Below, piece by piece: positions 1 through 7,275 of a stretch of 64,000 bases of DNA; the stretch's first letter is position 1; each line of letters starts with the position of its first letter. Source of the stretch: Vibrio ulleungensis (GTDB lineage: Bacteria; Pseudomonadota; Gammaproteobacteria; Enterobacterales; Vibrionaceae); contig NZ_JAFEUM010000010.1 in the NCBI RefSeq assembly GCF_016900875.1, positions 1-64,000 of the forward strand. Direction: 5' to 3'. The notes below the pieces were generated by a model. That model ran no database searches. It had not been told where the DNA came from and saw only the letters and a program-made list of their open reading frames with translations. The translations under genes and the position numbers were made by a program.

Positions 1-71
1 TGATAGGCAGGGTGTGTAAGTGCTGTGAGGCATTGAGCTAACCTGTACTAATTGCCCGTGAGGCTTAACCA
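1..71 (+). rRNA. 23S ribosomal RNA, 3' end (partial)
   Basis: The window opens inside the last ~70 nt of a 23S rRNA. The sequence runs into the conserved GTACTAATTGCCCGTGAGG and ends with GCTTAACCAT, the usual gammaproteobacterial 23S terminus. The 5S gene and two tRNAs follow in the standard rrn order. The exact mature 3' end is inferred. Confidence 0.9.
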
Positions 72-187
72 TACAACACCCAAAGGGTTTTGATGGACTC
101 AAATAAGAATATTGAATGTGTGATGTAACTTTTAAAACAGCTTTCTAGATTATTAAACTGGCCTTGATGGCGAGTTTAAACAAAATT

Positions 188-307
188 TGCTTGGCGACCA
201 TAGCGCTTTGGAACCACCTGAACCCATGCCGAACTCAGAAGTGAAACGAAGTAGCGCCGATGGTAGTGTGGGGTTTCCCCATGTGAGAGTAGGACATTGC
301 CAAGCTT
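188..307 (+). rRNA. rrf: 5S ribosomal RNA
   Basis: This is a 120-nt 5S rRNA. It begins TGCTTGGCGACC and ends with the complementary GCCAAGC. It contains the conserved CCGAACTCAGAAGTGAAACG and GAGAGTAGGACATTGCC segments. It is the third rRNA of the operon whose 23S ends at the left edge. Confidence 0.95.
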
Positions 308-345
308 CAAATTATGGACACTTGCGAAAGCGAGTACGCCACTGC

Positions 346-422
346 GGAGTGGTAGTTCAGTTGGTTAGAATACCGGCCTGTCACGCCGGGGGTCGCGGGT
401 TCGAGTCCCGTCCACTCCGCCA
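346..422 (+). tRNA. tRNA-Asp (GTC)
   Basis: A 77-nt tRNA with acceptor stem GGAGTGG/CCACTCC, discriminator G and encoded CCA. The anticodon loop is CTGTCAC, giving anticodon GTC. It sits about 40 nt after the 5S gene, so it is a distal tRNA of the rrn operon. Confidence 0.96.
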
Positions 423-527
423 CTTATTTGAAGGTTTCGACCTTCGGTCGAATGAGTCCCGCTGGAGCGCCAGCCCGGCCATTCCGCCACTTTTTCAAAG
501 ACAATGTTAAGTCTCTAAAATAACTGC

Positions 528-604
<77 letters not shown>

Positions 605-610
605 TTTTCG

Positions 611-640
611 AAGGCTCTGACTTAGGTCAGAGCCTTTTTC
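611..640 (+). terminator. Rho-independent terminator of the rrn operon
   Basis: AAGGCTCTGA pairs with TCAGAGCCTT around a short loop and is followed by TTTT. It lies 6 nt after tRNA-Trp. Confidence 0.88.
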
Positions 641-732
641 GTTTTTGCTTCTTCCAAAGCGATATGTTGCGAGTAGTAGCGTCAGCCCGGTCGAATCTCC
701 GGTTGGCTTTCCTGGTACTCCGAGCAATATTT

Positions 733-774
733 AAGGCCTCACTCTTTATTAATAGAAAGTGAGGCCTTATTTTA
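733..774 (+). terminator. Second, backup terminator after the rrn operon
   Basis: AAGGCCTCACT and AGTGAGGCCTT form a perfect 11-bp stem around an AT-rich loop, followed by ATTTT. The arms are symmetrical, so it could act in both directions. Tandem terminators after rRNA operons are common. Confidence 0.75.
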
Positions 775-1466
775 GTGGTTAAGTTTATCGCCTTGTTTAT
801 TCTGGTTTTTTACACTTTGCTGGCATAAAAGTAAATTAAGTAAAAAGTCGCCTACAGCATTTAGTGTATATTTCCCCTCCCTAGATATTAAATGTCGATA
901 CTCAAGTCACTACTATGAGCTTGTACATGTTGTCATGGTGGCCCCAATTAGCATGGCCGTTACAATATATTTGCTTGTTAGGATTCCTAATCCTAGAGCG
1001 TTGATGGCTTTATTCATGATTCTCTCCTTAAACTATCGCGAAATACTTTTGTTCACTATAGCGGTTATGTTTAAGGTTTATGGGAGGCAAGCTGAGTTTT
1101 GAATAATTGTTAACATATTGTTTTTAAATATGTAATAGGGAGCTCAGGGTTACAATTGCATACAAAGTGTTTCTATTTGACGTATCTATGGACGATTGAG
1201 AGTTAAAGTGCTGTCAAGGGCAAAGTCGCCTCGAACATGATTGATTTAAGCGAGAGCGCAGTAAATGTGAGTGGAACAATTTTTGTAGAAATCCTTGCGA
1301 TGTTTCACTTTAACCTCCCTGAACTTAGGCGTTGCTGAATTGCTGAGTGAGGCAATAAAACGCTAAAAGTACTGTGCAAATCACACAAAATCGCTTAAGA
1401 TTTGCGCCCCTCAATGCCACTAGGTGGTGTTGTCCTGACTTGATATCAGATTAGAGTATTTAAAAT
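775..1466. other. Intergenic stretch rrn-trhP
   Basis: This is 692 bp of AT-rich sequence. Apart from one short minus-strand ORF (913-1017), I see no gene. The last 100 bp before trhP presumably carry its promoter, but no clear -35/-10 pair stands out. Confidence 0.5.
913..1017 (-). CDS. Possible small protein (34 aa), unrecognised
   Basis: This is a 34-codon ORF on the minus strand, starting at ATG 1017. An AGGAGAG ribosome-binding sequence lies 5-6 nt upstream, which is the main reason to list it. The peptide starts MNKAINALGLGILTSKY and continues with a short hydrophobic stretch (V-T-A-M-L-I-G-A) to TCTSS. It could be a small membrane peptide. I recognise no family. It stands alone between the rrn terminators and trhP, on the opposite strand. 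It may equally be a chance ORF; conservation would decide. Confidence 0.35.
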   Translation of the reverse strand: MNKAINALGLGILTSKYIVTAMLIGATMTTCTSS

Positions 1467-2849
1467 ATGTTTACACCAGAATTACTATCGCCAGCCGGTA
1501 GCCTTAAAAATATGCGTTACGCTTTTGCCTATGGAGCAGATGCGGTATATGCGGGTCAACCGCGCTACAGCCTTCGCGTTCGAAATAACGAGTTTAATCA
1601 TGAGAACCTAAAAATAGGTATCGATGAAGCTCACGAGCTAGGTAAGCGTTTCTATGTAGTATGTAATATTCAACCGCATAACTCGAAACTAAAAACGTTT
1701 ATTCGCGATCTAAAACCTGTGGTTGAAATGGGCCCAGACGCACTAATTATGTCGGATCCTGGATTGATCATGATGGTTCGTGAAGCTTTCCCTGATATGG
1801 CCATTCATCTCTCAGTTCAAGCGAATGCGGTTAACTGGGCTACAGTGAAATTCTGGAGTACACAAGGTGTAGAGCGTGTGATTGTGTCACGTGAACTCTC
1901 TCTTGAAGAGATTGCAGAGATCCGCGAACATTGCCCGGAGACTGAGTTAGAAGTCTTCGTACACGGTGCGTTGTGCATGGCTTATTCTGGTCGTTGTCTT
2001 CTTTCTGGCTACATGAATAAGCGCGATCCAAACCAAGGTACTTGTACTAATGCTTGTCGCTGGGAATACAATGTAGAGCAAGGCAAAGAAGACGAGTCGG
2101 GCCAAATTGTCGAAAAATTTGATCCTACGGCACAGGCTATTGAGGTTCAGGACGAAAGACCTGAAACAACGATTGGTGCAGGAAAACCGACTGACGAAGT
2201 TGTCCTACTGTCAGAAAGCCATAAGCCAGATGAGAAAATGGCTGCATTTGAAGATGAGCATGGTACATACATCATGAACTCTAAGGATCTTCGTGCGATT
2301 CAACACGTGGAACGCTTAACTAAAATGGGTGTGCATTCGTTGAAGATTGAAGGACGTACTAAGTCTTTCTACTACTGTGCACGTACCGCTCAGGTTTACC
2401 GCAAAGCCATTGACGACGCTGTAGCGGGTAAGCCGTTTGACGAATCCTTAATGACTACCCTCGAAAGCTTAGCTCACCGTGGATACACCGAAGGGTTCTT
2501 ACGTCGCCATACACATGATGCGTATCAGAACTATGACTATGGCTACTCTATTTCTGATTCACAACAGTTTGTCGGTGAGTTTACCGGTAAACGAGATGGT
2601 GACTATGTTGAAGTCGAAGTTAAGAATAAATTCTTAGTGGGTGACAGCCTTGAACTGATGACGCCAAAGGGCAATGTTGTGTTTAACCTTGAAGCGATGA
2701 AAAACCGTAAAGGCGAAGTCATTGACGACGCTAAAGGTAACGGCCACTTCGTGTTTATACCTGTGCCAAAGGATTTGGACCTCAACTTTGCATTGCTTAT
2801 GCGTAACTTGAGTGAGGGGCAGGATACCCGTAATCCAACAGGTAAATAG
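1467..2849 (+). CDS. trhP: tRNA 5-hydroxyuridine synthase TrhP (U32 peptidase family, YegQ)
   Basis: This 460-aa U32-family protein matches E. coli YegQ/TrhP. In that family the protein makes 5-hydroxyuridine at wobble U34 of tRNAs without using O2, with prephenate implicated as the hydroxyl source. It is not a real protease. Visible hallmarks are the N-terminal ELLSPAGSLKNMRYA, the block HGALCMAYSGRCLLSGYM around residue 170, and SLKIEGRTKS. Cysteines C170, C177, C193 and C197 fit an iron-sulfur site. The C-terminal ~90 residues form the extra domain found in TrhP but not in UbiU/UbiV. A ferredoxin gene follows after 2 nt. The ATG start has only a weak upstream AGAG. Confidence 0.92.
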   Translation: MFTPELLSPAGSLKNMRYAFAYGADAVYAGQPRYSLRVRNNEFNHENLKIGIDEAHELGKRFYVVCNIQPHNSKLKTFIRDLKPVVEMGPDALIMSDPGLIMMVREAFPDMAIHLSVQANAVNWATVKFWSTQGVERVIVSRELSLEEIAEIREHCPETELEVFVHGALCMAYSGRCLLSGYMNKRDPNQGTCTNACRWEYNVEQGKEDESGQIVEKFDPTAQAIEVQDERPETTIGAGKPTDEVVLLSESHKPDEKMAAFEDEHGTYIMNSKDLRAIQHVERLTKMGVHSLKIEGRTKSFYYCARTAQVYRKAIDDAVAGKPFDESLMTTLESLAHRGYTEGFLRRHTHDAYQNYDYGYSISDSQQFVGEFTGKRDGDYVEVEVKNKFLVGDSLELMTPKGNVVFNLEAMKNRKGEVIDDAKGNGHFVFIPVPKDLDLNFALLMRNLSEGQDTRNPTGK

Positions 2850-2851
2850 TT

Positions 2852-3106
2852 ATGGCGCTCAAAATTAAGTCTAACTGCATTAATTGCGATATGTGTGAGC
2901 CAGAGTGCCCCAATAACGCAATTAGCATGGGAGACGAAATTTACGAAATAGATCCCGATCTTTGCACTGAGTGTAAAGGTCATTATGACGCACCAACCTG
3001 CCAGTCAGTATGTCCCATTACTAAGTGCATCATTACCGATCCACAGCGAGTGGAGACTGAAGAGCAGCTTCTTGATAAGTTTGTCATTATTCAGGGATTA
3101 GCTTAG
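2852..3106 (+). CDS. yfhL: YfhL-type 2[4Fe-4S] ferredoxin
   Basis: An 84-aa ferredoxin, a soluble electron carrier. Cluster motif 1 is CINCDMCEPECP. The second is the spread motif CTECKGHYDAPTCQSVCP, with the longer spacing typical of YfhL/Alvin-type ferredoxins. Eight or more cysteines are present, enough for two 4Fe-4S clusters. The start codon lies 2 nt after trhP and both share a terminator, so they form a two-gene operon. In E. coli the YfhL ferredoxin has been linked to the U32 rRNA hydroxylase RlhA. The linkage here suggests that it supplies electrons to TrhP; that is inference. Confidence 0.9.
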   Translation: MALKIKSNCINCDMCEPECPNNAISMGDEIYEIDPDLCTECKGHYDAPTCQSVCPITKCIITDPQRVETEEQLLDKFVIIQGLA

Positions 3107-3130
3107 CCTGTTTTGTCAATCACAGACAAT

Positions 3131-3163
3131 AATGCCCAGTATCTACTGGGCATTTTATTTTGT
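3131..3163. terminator. Bidirectional terminator between yfhL and rdgC
   Basis: AATGCCCAGTA and TACTGGGCATT form a hairpin followed by TTATTTTG on the plus strand. It lies between convergent genes, so it can serve both. Confidence 0.8.
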
Positions 3164-3181
3164 GTACAGCTAGTACAATAC

Positions 3182-4078
3182 TTATTCTGAATCAAACCCA
3201 CCTAAGGCATCATATAAGTTTGGCAAGAAGACCTCGAACTCTCCGCAAATGAGTGCCATATCGGCATCAAAGCGGGCGTCTTTATCCTCACGTGGAATGT
3301 CATCATTCTCGTCTTTTAGCTCATCCGAAAACTTGAGGCGTTTAATACTGCCATCGTCGGCGAGGACAAACTCAATTTTATCTTCCCACTGTAACGCCAA
3401 TTTGGTTACAAGTTTATCCAGCTCTAAGTGCTGCTTGATTTCGTCACTGAACAAGTTTTGATTTTTACAGCGAATGACGCTGTCGTCGGTAACTGATTTA
3501 AGCTCTGCTTCCATCAACACTTCGTAGTTTGCTGGGGCGCTATCTTGCTTAATCCATTGCGTTAGCGTCACTTCGATTGCGTCGTTTGGAATCGCTGGAA
3601 CCACAGGTAGACTGCCGATTGATTTACGCAACAATGCGAGAGCTTCTTCTGCTTTAGTGTGACTGCTGCTATCGACAACGACCAGGCCTTGCTTCTTCAA
3701 AATGACAATGGGAATAAAAGTACTTTTGGTAAAAGCTTTAGGGAGCAGGTCAATCAACACTTCATCTTTAAGAGTGTCTTTTTCTTTTTTCGTCAATGCA
3801 CGAGACTCGTCAGCTTGGGCGAGCGCAACTTTTGACTCTACCTGATCTTTAACGACTGAAGCCGGCAAGATTTTCTCTTCTTTGCGAGCTTTAAGAAGCA
3901 AGTTATTGCCGACCGCATGGATAAGTGTATCGCCCATCACTGAACTCCAGCCAAATTTTTGTTTGTCTTGGCTACCACATGGCGTAAAAGCAAATTCAGC
4001 CAACTGGCTTTCGAAGGTTTCTAGGTTCTCTTCCAGTTCTTTGTTTAGTCGGTAAACCAGCGCGTTCTTAAACCACAT
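3182..4078 (-). CDS. rdgC: Recombination-associated protein RdgC
   Basis: About 298 aa, the usual size of RdgC. RdgC is a ring-shaped, nucleoid-associated DNA-binding protein that limits RecA-mediated recombination. Family hallmarks are the N-terminal MWFKNALVYRL, FTPCGSQD, ARKEEKILPASVVK, the KKEKDTLKDEVLIDLLPKAF block and LLRKSIGSLPVVP. The open frame extends 5 codons upstream to ATG 4093, but homologues start at MWFKN, so I chose ATG 4078. It is a single gene, convergent with trhP-yfhL and divergent from phoB. Confidence 0.93.
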   Translation of the reverse strand: MWFKNALVYRLNKELEENLETFESQLAEFAFTPCGSQDKQKFGWSSVMGDTLIHAVGNNLLLKARKEEKILPASVVKDQVESKVALAQADESRALTKKEKDTLKDEVLIDLLPKAFTKSTFIPIVILKKQGLVVVDSSSHTKAEEALALLRKSIGSLPVVPAIPNDAIEVTLTQWIKQDSAPANYEVLMEAELKSVTDDSVIRCKNQNLFSDEIKQHLELDKLVTKLALQWEDKIEFVLADDGSIKRLKFSDELKDENDDIPREDKDARFDADMALICGEFEVFLPNLYDALGGFDSE

Positions 4079-4201
4079 ATTTTTGTCCATCATGTCTCAA
4101 AGTAGGTCAATCATAGGGATTTTTAGATAAATTTCTATGATTATTAGCGCGGTATGACTAAATGAACGTTGTGTGATATTTTGATTGCACAATTCACATT
4201 A

Positions 4202-4219
4202 ATGTCATACAAAACATTG
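4202..4219 (+). promoter_or_regulatory. Possible Pho box upstream of phoB
   Basis: ATGTCATACAAAACATTG resembles the PhoB consensus CTGTCATAAAKCTGTCAY: the first TGTCATA repeat is intact and the second is degenerate. It lies about 40 bp before phoB, where autoregulation by PhoB would be expected. Confidence 0.45.
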
Positions 4220-4259
4220 ATAATCCGTCGCAACGTTATGGAATAAGGGTTTATTGACT

Positions 4260-4949
4260 ATGGCTATTCGCGTTCTCATTGTTGAGGATGAAGCTCCAAT
4301 TCGCGATATGTTGACTTTGGTGCTTGAACAACAAGGCTATCAAGTGACAGCTGCTGAAGATTATGATGCTGCGTTGCGTTTAATTTGTGAGCCTTATCCT
4401 GATCTAATCTTGTTGGATTGGATGCTACCTGGTGGTTCGGGCATTAATCTTATTAAGCACCTCAAACGACAAGAAATGACACGCAGTATTCCCGTTGTGA
4501 TGCTTACGGCTCGTGGCGAAGAAGAAGATAAAGTGAAAGGGCTTGAAGTGGGTGCAGACGACTACATCACTAAGCCATTTTCTCCTAAAGAGATGCTAGC
4601 GCGCCTTAAAGCGGTTATTCGTCGTGTTTCTCCGGCTGCTCTAGAAGATGCTATTGAAGTGCGTGGACTAAAGCTAGATCCTGTATCGCATCGCGTATCA
4701 GCGGACGAGAGTCCAATCGATATGGGTCCTACAGAATTCAAAATGTTGCATTTCTTCATGACTCACCAAGAGCGAGTGTACAATCGCGAGCAGCTTCTTA
4801 ACTACATTTGGGGGACCAATGTTTATGTGGAAGATCGTACGGTTGACGTGCACATAAGACGATTGCGCAAAGCACTAGAGCCAACAGAGCATGACAAGTT
4901 GGTGCAGACGGTACGTGGTGCCGGTTATCGTTTCTCAACCAAAGTATAA
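4260..4949 (+). CDS. phoB: Phosphate regulon response regulator PhoB
   Basis: A 229-aa OmpR/PhoB-family response regulator. The receiver domain (residues 1-120) has the acidic pair ED at 9-10, the phospho-acceptor D53 in LLDWMLPGG, T and K in MLTARGEEE and ITKPFSP. The winged-helix DNA-binding domain ends VHIRRLRKALEP...TVRGAGYRFS. It is very close to E. coli PhoB throughout. PhoR follows after 18 nt. The frame also allows a TTG two codons upstream (4254), but ATG 4260 has an AAGGGT ribosome-binding sequence at a better distance. A possible Pho box lies upstream. Confidence 0.96.
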   Translation: MAIRVLIVEDEAPIRDMLTLVLEQQGYQVTAAEDYDAALRLICEPYPDLILLDWMLPGGSGINLIKHLKRQEMTRSIPVVMLTARGEEEDKVKGLEVGADDYITKPFSPKEMLARLKAVIRRVSPAALEDAIEVRGLKLDPVSHRVSADESPIDMGPTEFKMLHFFMTHQERVYNREQLLNYIWGTNVYVEDRTVDVHIRRLRKALEPTEHDKLVQTVRGAGYRFSTKV

Positions 4950-4967
4950 GGTTGATAATAAACTGAA

Positions 4968-6257
4968 ATGATTGAGAAACTGACCTGGAAAACGCTGCTT
5001 TGGCAGCTCACCTTGTTTTATCTTCCGTGGTTCTTTATTGGATGGCTTACAGGCAGCTACGCCAATTTCCTGCTATTGGGGTCGGTGATCCTAATAGCGT
5101 GGCAGACAGTCAATCAGAAGCGCTTATCGGACTGGTTATTTAGCGATAGGCGCCTTAGTCCCCCTAAAAGTAGTGGCAGTTGGGAGCCTTTACTCAACGG
5201 TTTATATCGTTGGCAAGGACAGCATCGACGTAAGCGTCGTGATTTGTCTAATCTGATTCGTCGCTTTAAAAACGGTGCAGAATCCCTACCCGATGCCGTT
5301 GTCGTATTTCGCAGCGAAGGACAAATTGTCTGGTGCAATAGACTCGCGCAGCAGTTGCTTGGTTTTCGGTGGCCCGATGACAGTGAACAATCTATCTCTA
5401 ACCTCATTCGTTCCCCTGATTTTATTAAATACTTACGTCGCAATGAGTTTGACGAACCTCTGCAAATGCGGTCGCCGCGTAATGTAGAGAATATTCTTGA
5501 ATTTCGAATTGTTCCTTACACTGAAGGGGAACATTTGATGGTGGTCAGGGATATTACTCAATTACGACAACTTGAAGGAATGCGAAGAAACTTCTTTGCT
5601 AACGTTTCTCACGAGTTGAGAACGCCGATGACGGTACTCAAGGGCTATCTCGAAATGATGGAAGATCCCGCTATGGTGCCGGGACTTTGGCCCAAAGCAC
5701 ACGGTGTGATGACTGAGCAACTTAATCGAATGAATGGGCTCGTAGAACAGTTACTGACGCTGTCTAAGATCGAAGCCGCTCCTCATAATGCCCTCGATAA
5801 TGTCGTAGAAGTGCCCAAGATGCTGTCAGTCTTAGAGGACGAAGCCGTTGCACTCAGCGGCGGTCGTCACAAGATTGTGTTTGATGTCGATACTGAGTTA
5901 CGCGTGTTTGGCGATGAAGATCAACTTCGCAGTGCGATGTCCAACTTAGTGTATAATGCGGTTAAATATTGTGGTGAAAACGCGACCATTAACGTCACCT
6001 GGAAACGTAAGGGGACGGGTGTTCTATTTTCGGTGAAAGATAATGGTGTGGGCATTGAAGCGAAGCACTTACATCGATTGACCGAGCGATTCTACAGGGT
6101 AGACAAAGCGCGATCTCGAGAGAGCGGTGGTAGTGGACTAGGTCTCGCCATTGTTAAACACGCTCTGAATCACCATGAATCGATGCTGCAAGTTGAGAGT
6201 GAAGTAGGGAAAGGGAGTCATTTCTATTTTGAATTTCTACACAACTGGGTGGCTTAG
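4968..6257 (+). CDS. phoR: Phosphate regulon sensor histidine kinase PhoR
   Basis: A 429-aa membrane histidine kinase, partner of PhoB. Two closely spaced N-terminal membrane segments span residues ~10-48. A short linker and a PAS domain follow (~105-195). The HisKA box is NVSHELRTP with H215. The HATPase_c domain has the N box (NLVYNAVKYC), the G1 box DNGVGI and the G2 box GGSGLGLAIVKHA. There is no large periplasmic sensor, as expected for PhoR, which reads phosphate status through PstSCAB-PhoU. It lies in one operon with phoB, and pst genes begin 44 nt downstream. Confidence 0.95.
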   Translation: MIEKLTWKTLLWQLTLFYLPWFFIGWLTGSYANFLLLGSVILIAWQTVNQKRLSDWLFSDRRLSPPKSSGSWEPLLNGLYRWQGQHRRKRRDLSNLIRRFKNGAESLPDAVVVFRSEGQIVWCNRLAQQLLGFRWPDDSEQSISNLIRSPDFIKYLRRNEFDEPLQMRSPRNVENILEFRIVPYTEGEHLMVVRDITQLRQLEGMRRNFFANVSHELRTPMTVLKGYLEMMEDPAMVPGLWPKAHGVMTEQLNRMNGLVEQLLTLSKIEAAPHNALDNVVEVPKMLSVLEDEAVALSGGRHKIVFDVDTELRVFGDEDQLRSAMSNLVYNAVKYCGENATINVTWKRKGTGVLFSVKDNGVGIEAKHLHRLTERFYRVDKARSRESGGSGLGLAIVKHALNHHESMLQVESEVGKGSHFYFEFLHNWVA

Positions 6258-6301
6258 CAGAAGACACGTAGATGAACGCAATAAGAGAGTAAAGGCCGTC
6301 A

Positions 6302-7273
6302 ATGGGTAATCACTTTCACCCTGCGAAGGTACTATGTTTTATCGTTTTACTATTTAGCGTTCCGCTACAAGCGAAGTTAATCGATTATCAAAAACAGCCC
6401 TCACTTCGCGGCCAAATAAATTCAGTCGGCTCAGACACTTTATCCACGTTAATGGATGAATGGGTGTCTGAGTTCACGCGTCTATACCCAAGGGTAAATA
6501 TCCAGGTGCAAGCCAGTGGTTCATCGACGGCAGTGCCTGCACTTACCGAAGGCACTGCACGCTTTGGACCAATGAGTCGTCCAATGCGCGACAGTGAAAT
6601 TGATGCATTCAAACAAGCCCATGGTTACCCCCCAGTACAGCTTAAAGTGGCCATCGATGCTGTTGCTGTTTATGTCAATAGTCGTAACCCGATTGACGCG
6701 CTAACCATTGGTGAAATTGACGCTATTTTTTCTGCTACTAGACGCTGTGGACTGCCGCAATCCATTCGCAAATGGCAGCAGTTAGGTGTGTCTGAAGATT
6801 GGTCTCAACGTACAATTCAAAGTCTCGGACGAAACTCGGTATCTGGAACCTATGCGCAATTCAAAGATTTGGCATTGTGCCAAGGAGACTTCCATCGACA
6901 GGTCAATGAAATGCCAGGCTCAGCATCTGTGGTGGAATCGGTTGGTCGAGACATTAGCGCTATTGGCTATTCGGGGGCGGGTTATGAAACATCGAGTACC
7001 AAGATTATTGGCGTTATTGGATTTGATAACCAAGTGACCTACCCAATTTATCAAGATATCGTCGGCGATAGATACCCGCTTTCTCGCTACTTATATCTCT
7101 ACATCAATAAAGCCCCTAATATTCCGATGCAAGCGGCCGAGCGCGAGTTTCTAAAGTATATTTTTTCCTCCGAAGGGCAAGCCATCGTAGAGAAGGTTGG
7201 TTATATTGCGGTTTCTCCTGAAGTAGCAGAAAGTGAATTGAGTAAGATCTCGTCAGCGAGTCTGGGAGAGTAG
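6302..7273 (+). CDS. pstS: Phosphate ABC transporter substrate-binding protein (PstS-like)
   Basis: A 323-aa periplasmic PBP-like protein with a signal peptide (residues 1-24, cleavage near LQA-KL). Phosphate-binding hallmarks include INSVGSDTLSTLM, VQASGSSTAVPALTEG, MSRPM and GRNSVSGTYAQF. It starts the pst segment of the pho cluster and is followed 2 nt later by pstC. It is a divergent, shorter PstS type of the kind found with the long PstC/PstA permeases, not the classic E. coli PstS. Confidence 0.9.
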   Translation: MGNHFHPAKVLCFIVLLFSVPLQAKLIDYQKQPSLRGQINSVGSDTLSTLMDEWVSEFTRLYPRVNIQVQASGSSTAVPALTEGTARFGPMSRPMRDSEIDAFKQAHGYPPVQLKVAIDAVAVYVNSRNPIDALTIGEIDAIFSATRRCGLPQSIRKWQQLGVSEDWSQRTIQSLGRNSVSGTYAQFKDLALCQGDFHRQVNEMPGSASVVESVGRDISAIGYSGAGYETSSTKIIGVIGFDNQVTYPIYQDIVGDRYPLSRYLYLYINKAPNIPMQAAEREFLKYIFSSEGQAIVEKVGYIAVSPEVAESELSKISSASLGE

Positions 7274-7275
7274 CG

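Noticed and set aside
423..527. tRNA-like fragment between tRNA-Asp and tRNA-Trp (GTCGAATGAGTCCCG... ending CCGCCA)
   Set aside because: No acceptor stem pairs with it and no anticodon arm could be found; it is spacer sequence.
660..725. Another tRNA-like stretch (CGGTCGAATCTCCGG)
   Set aside because: Only a T-arm-like piece is present, with no cloverleaf; it lies beyond the operon terminator.
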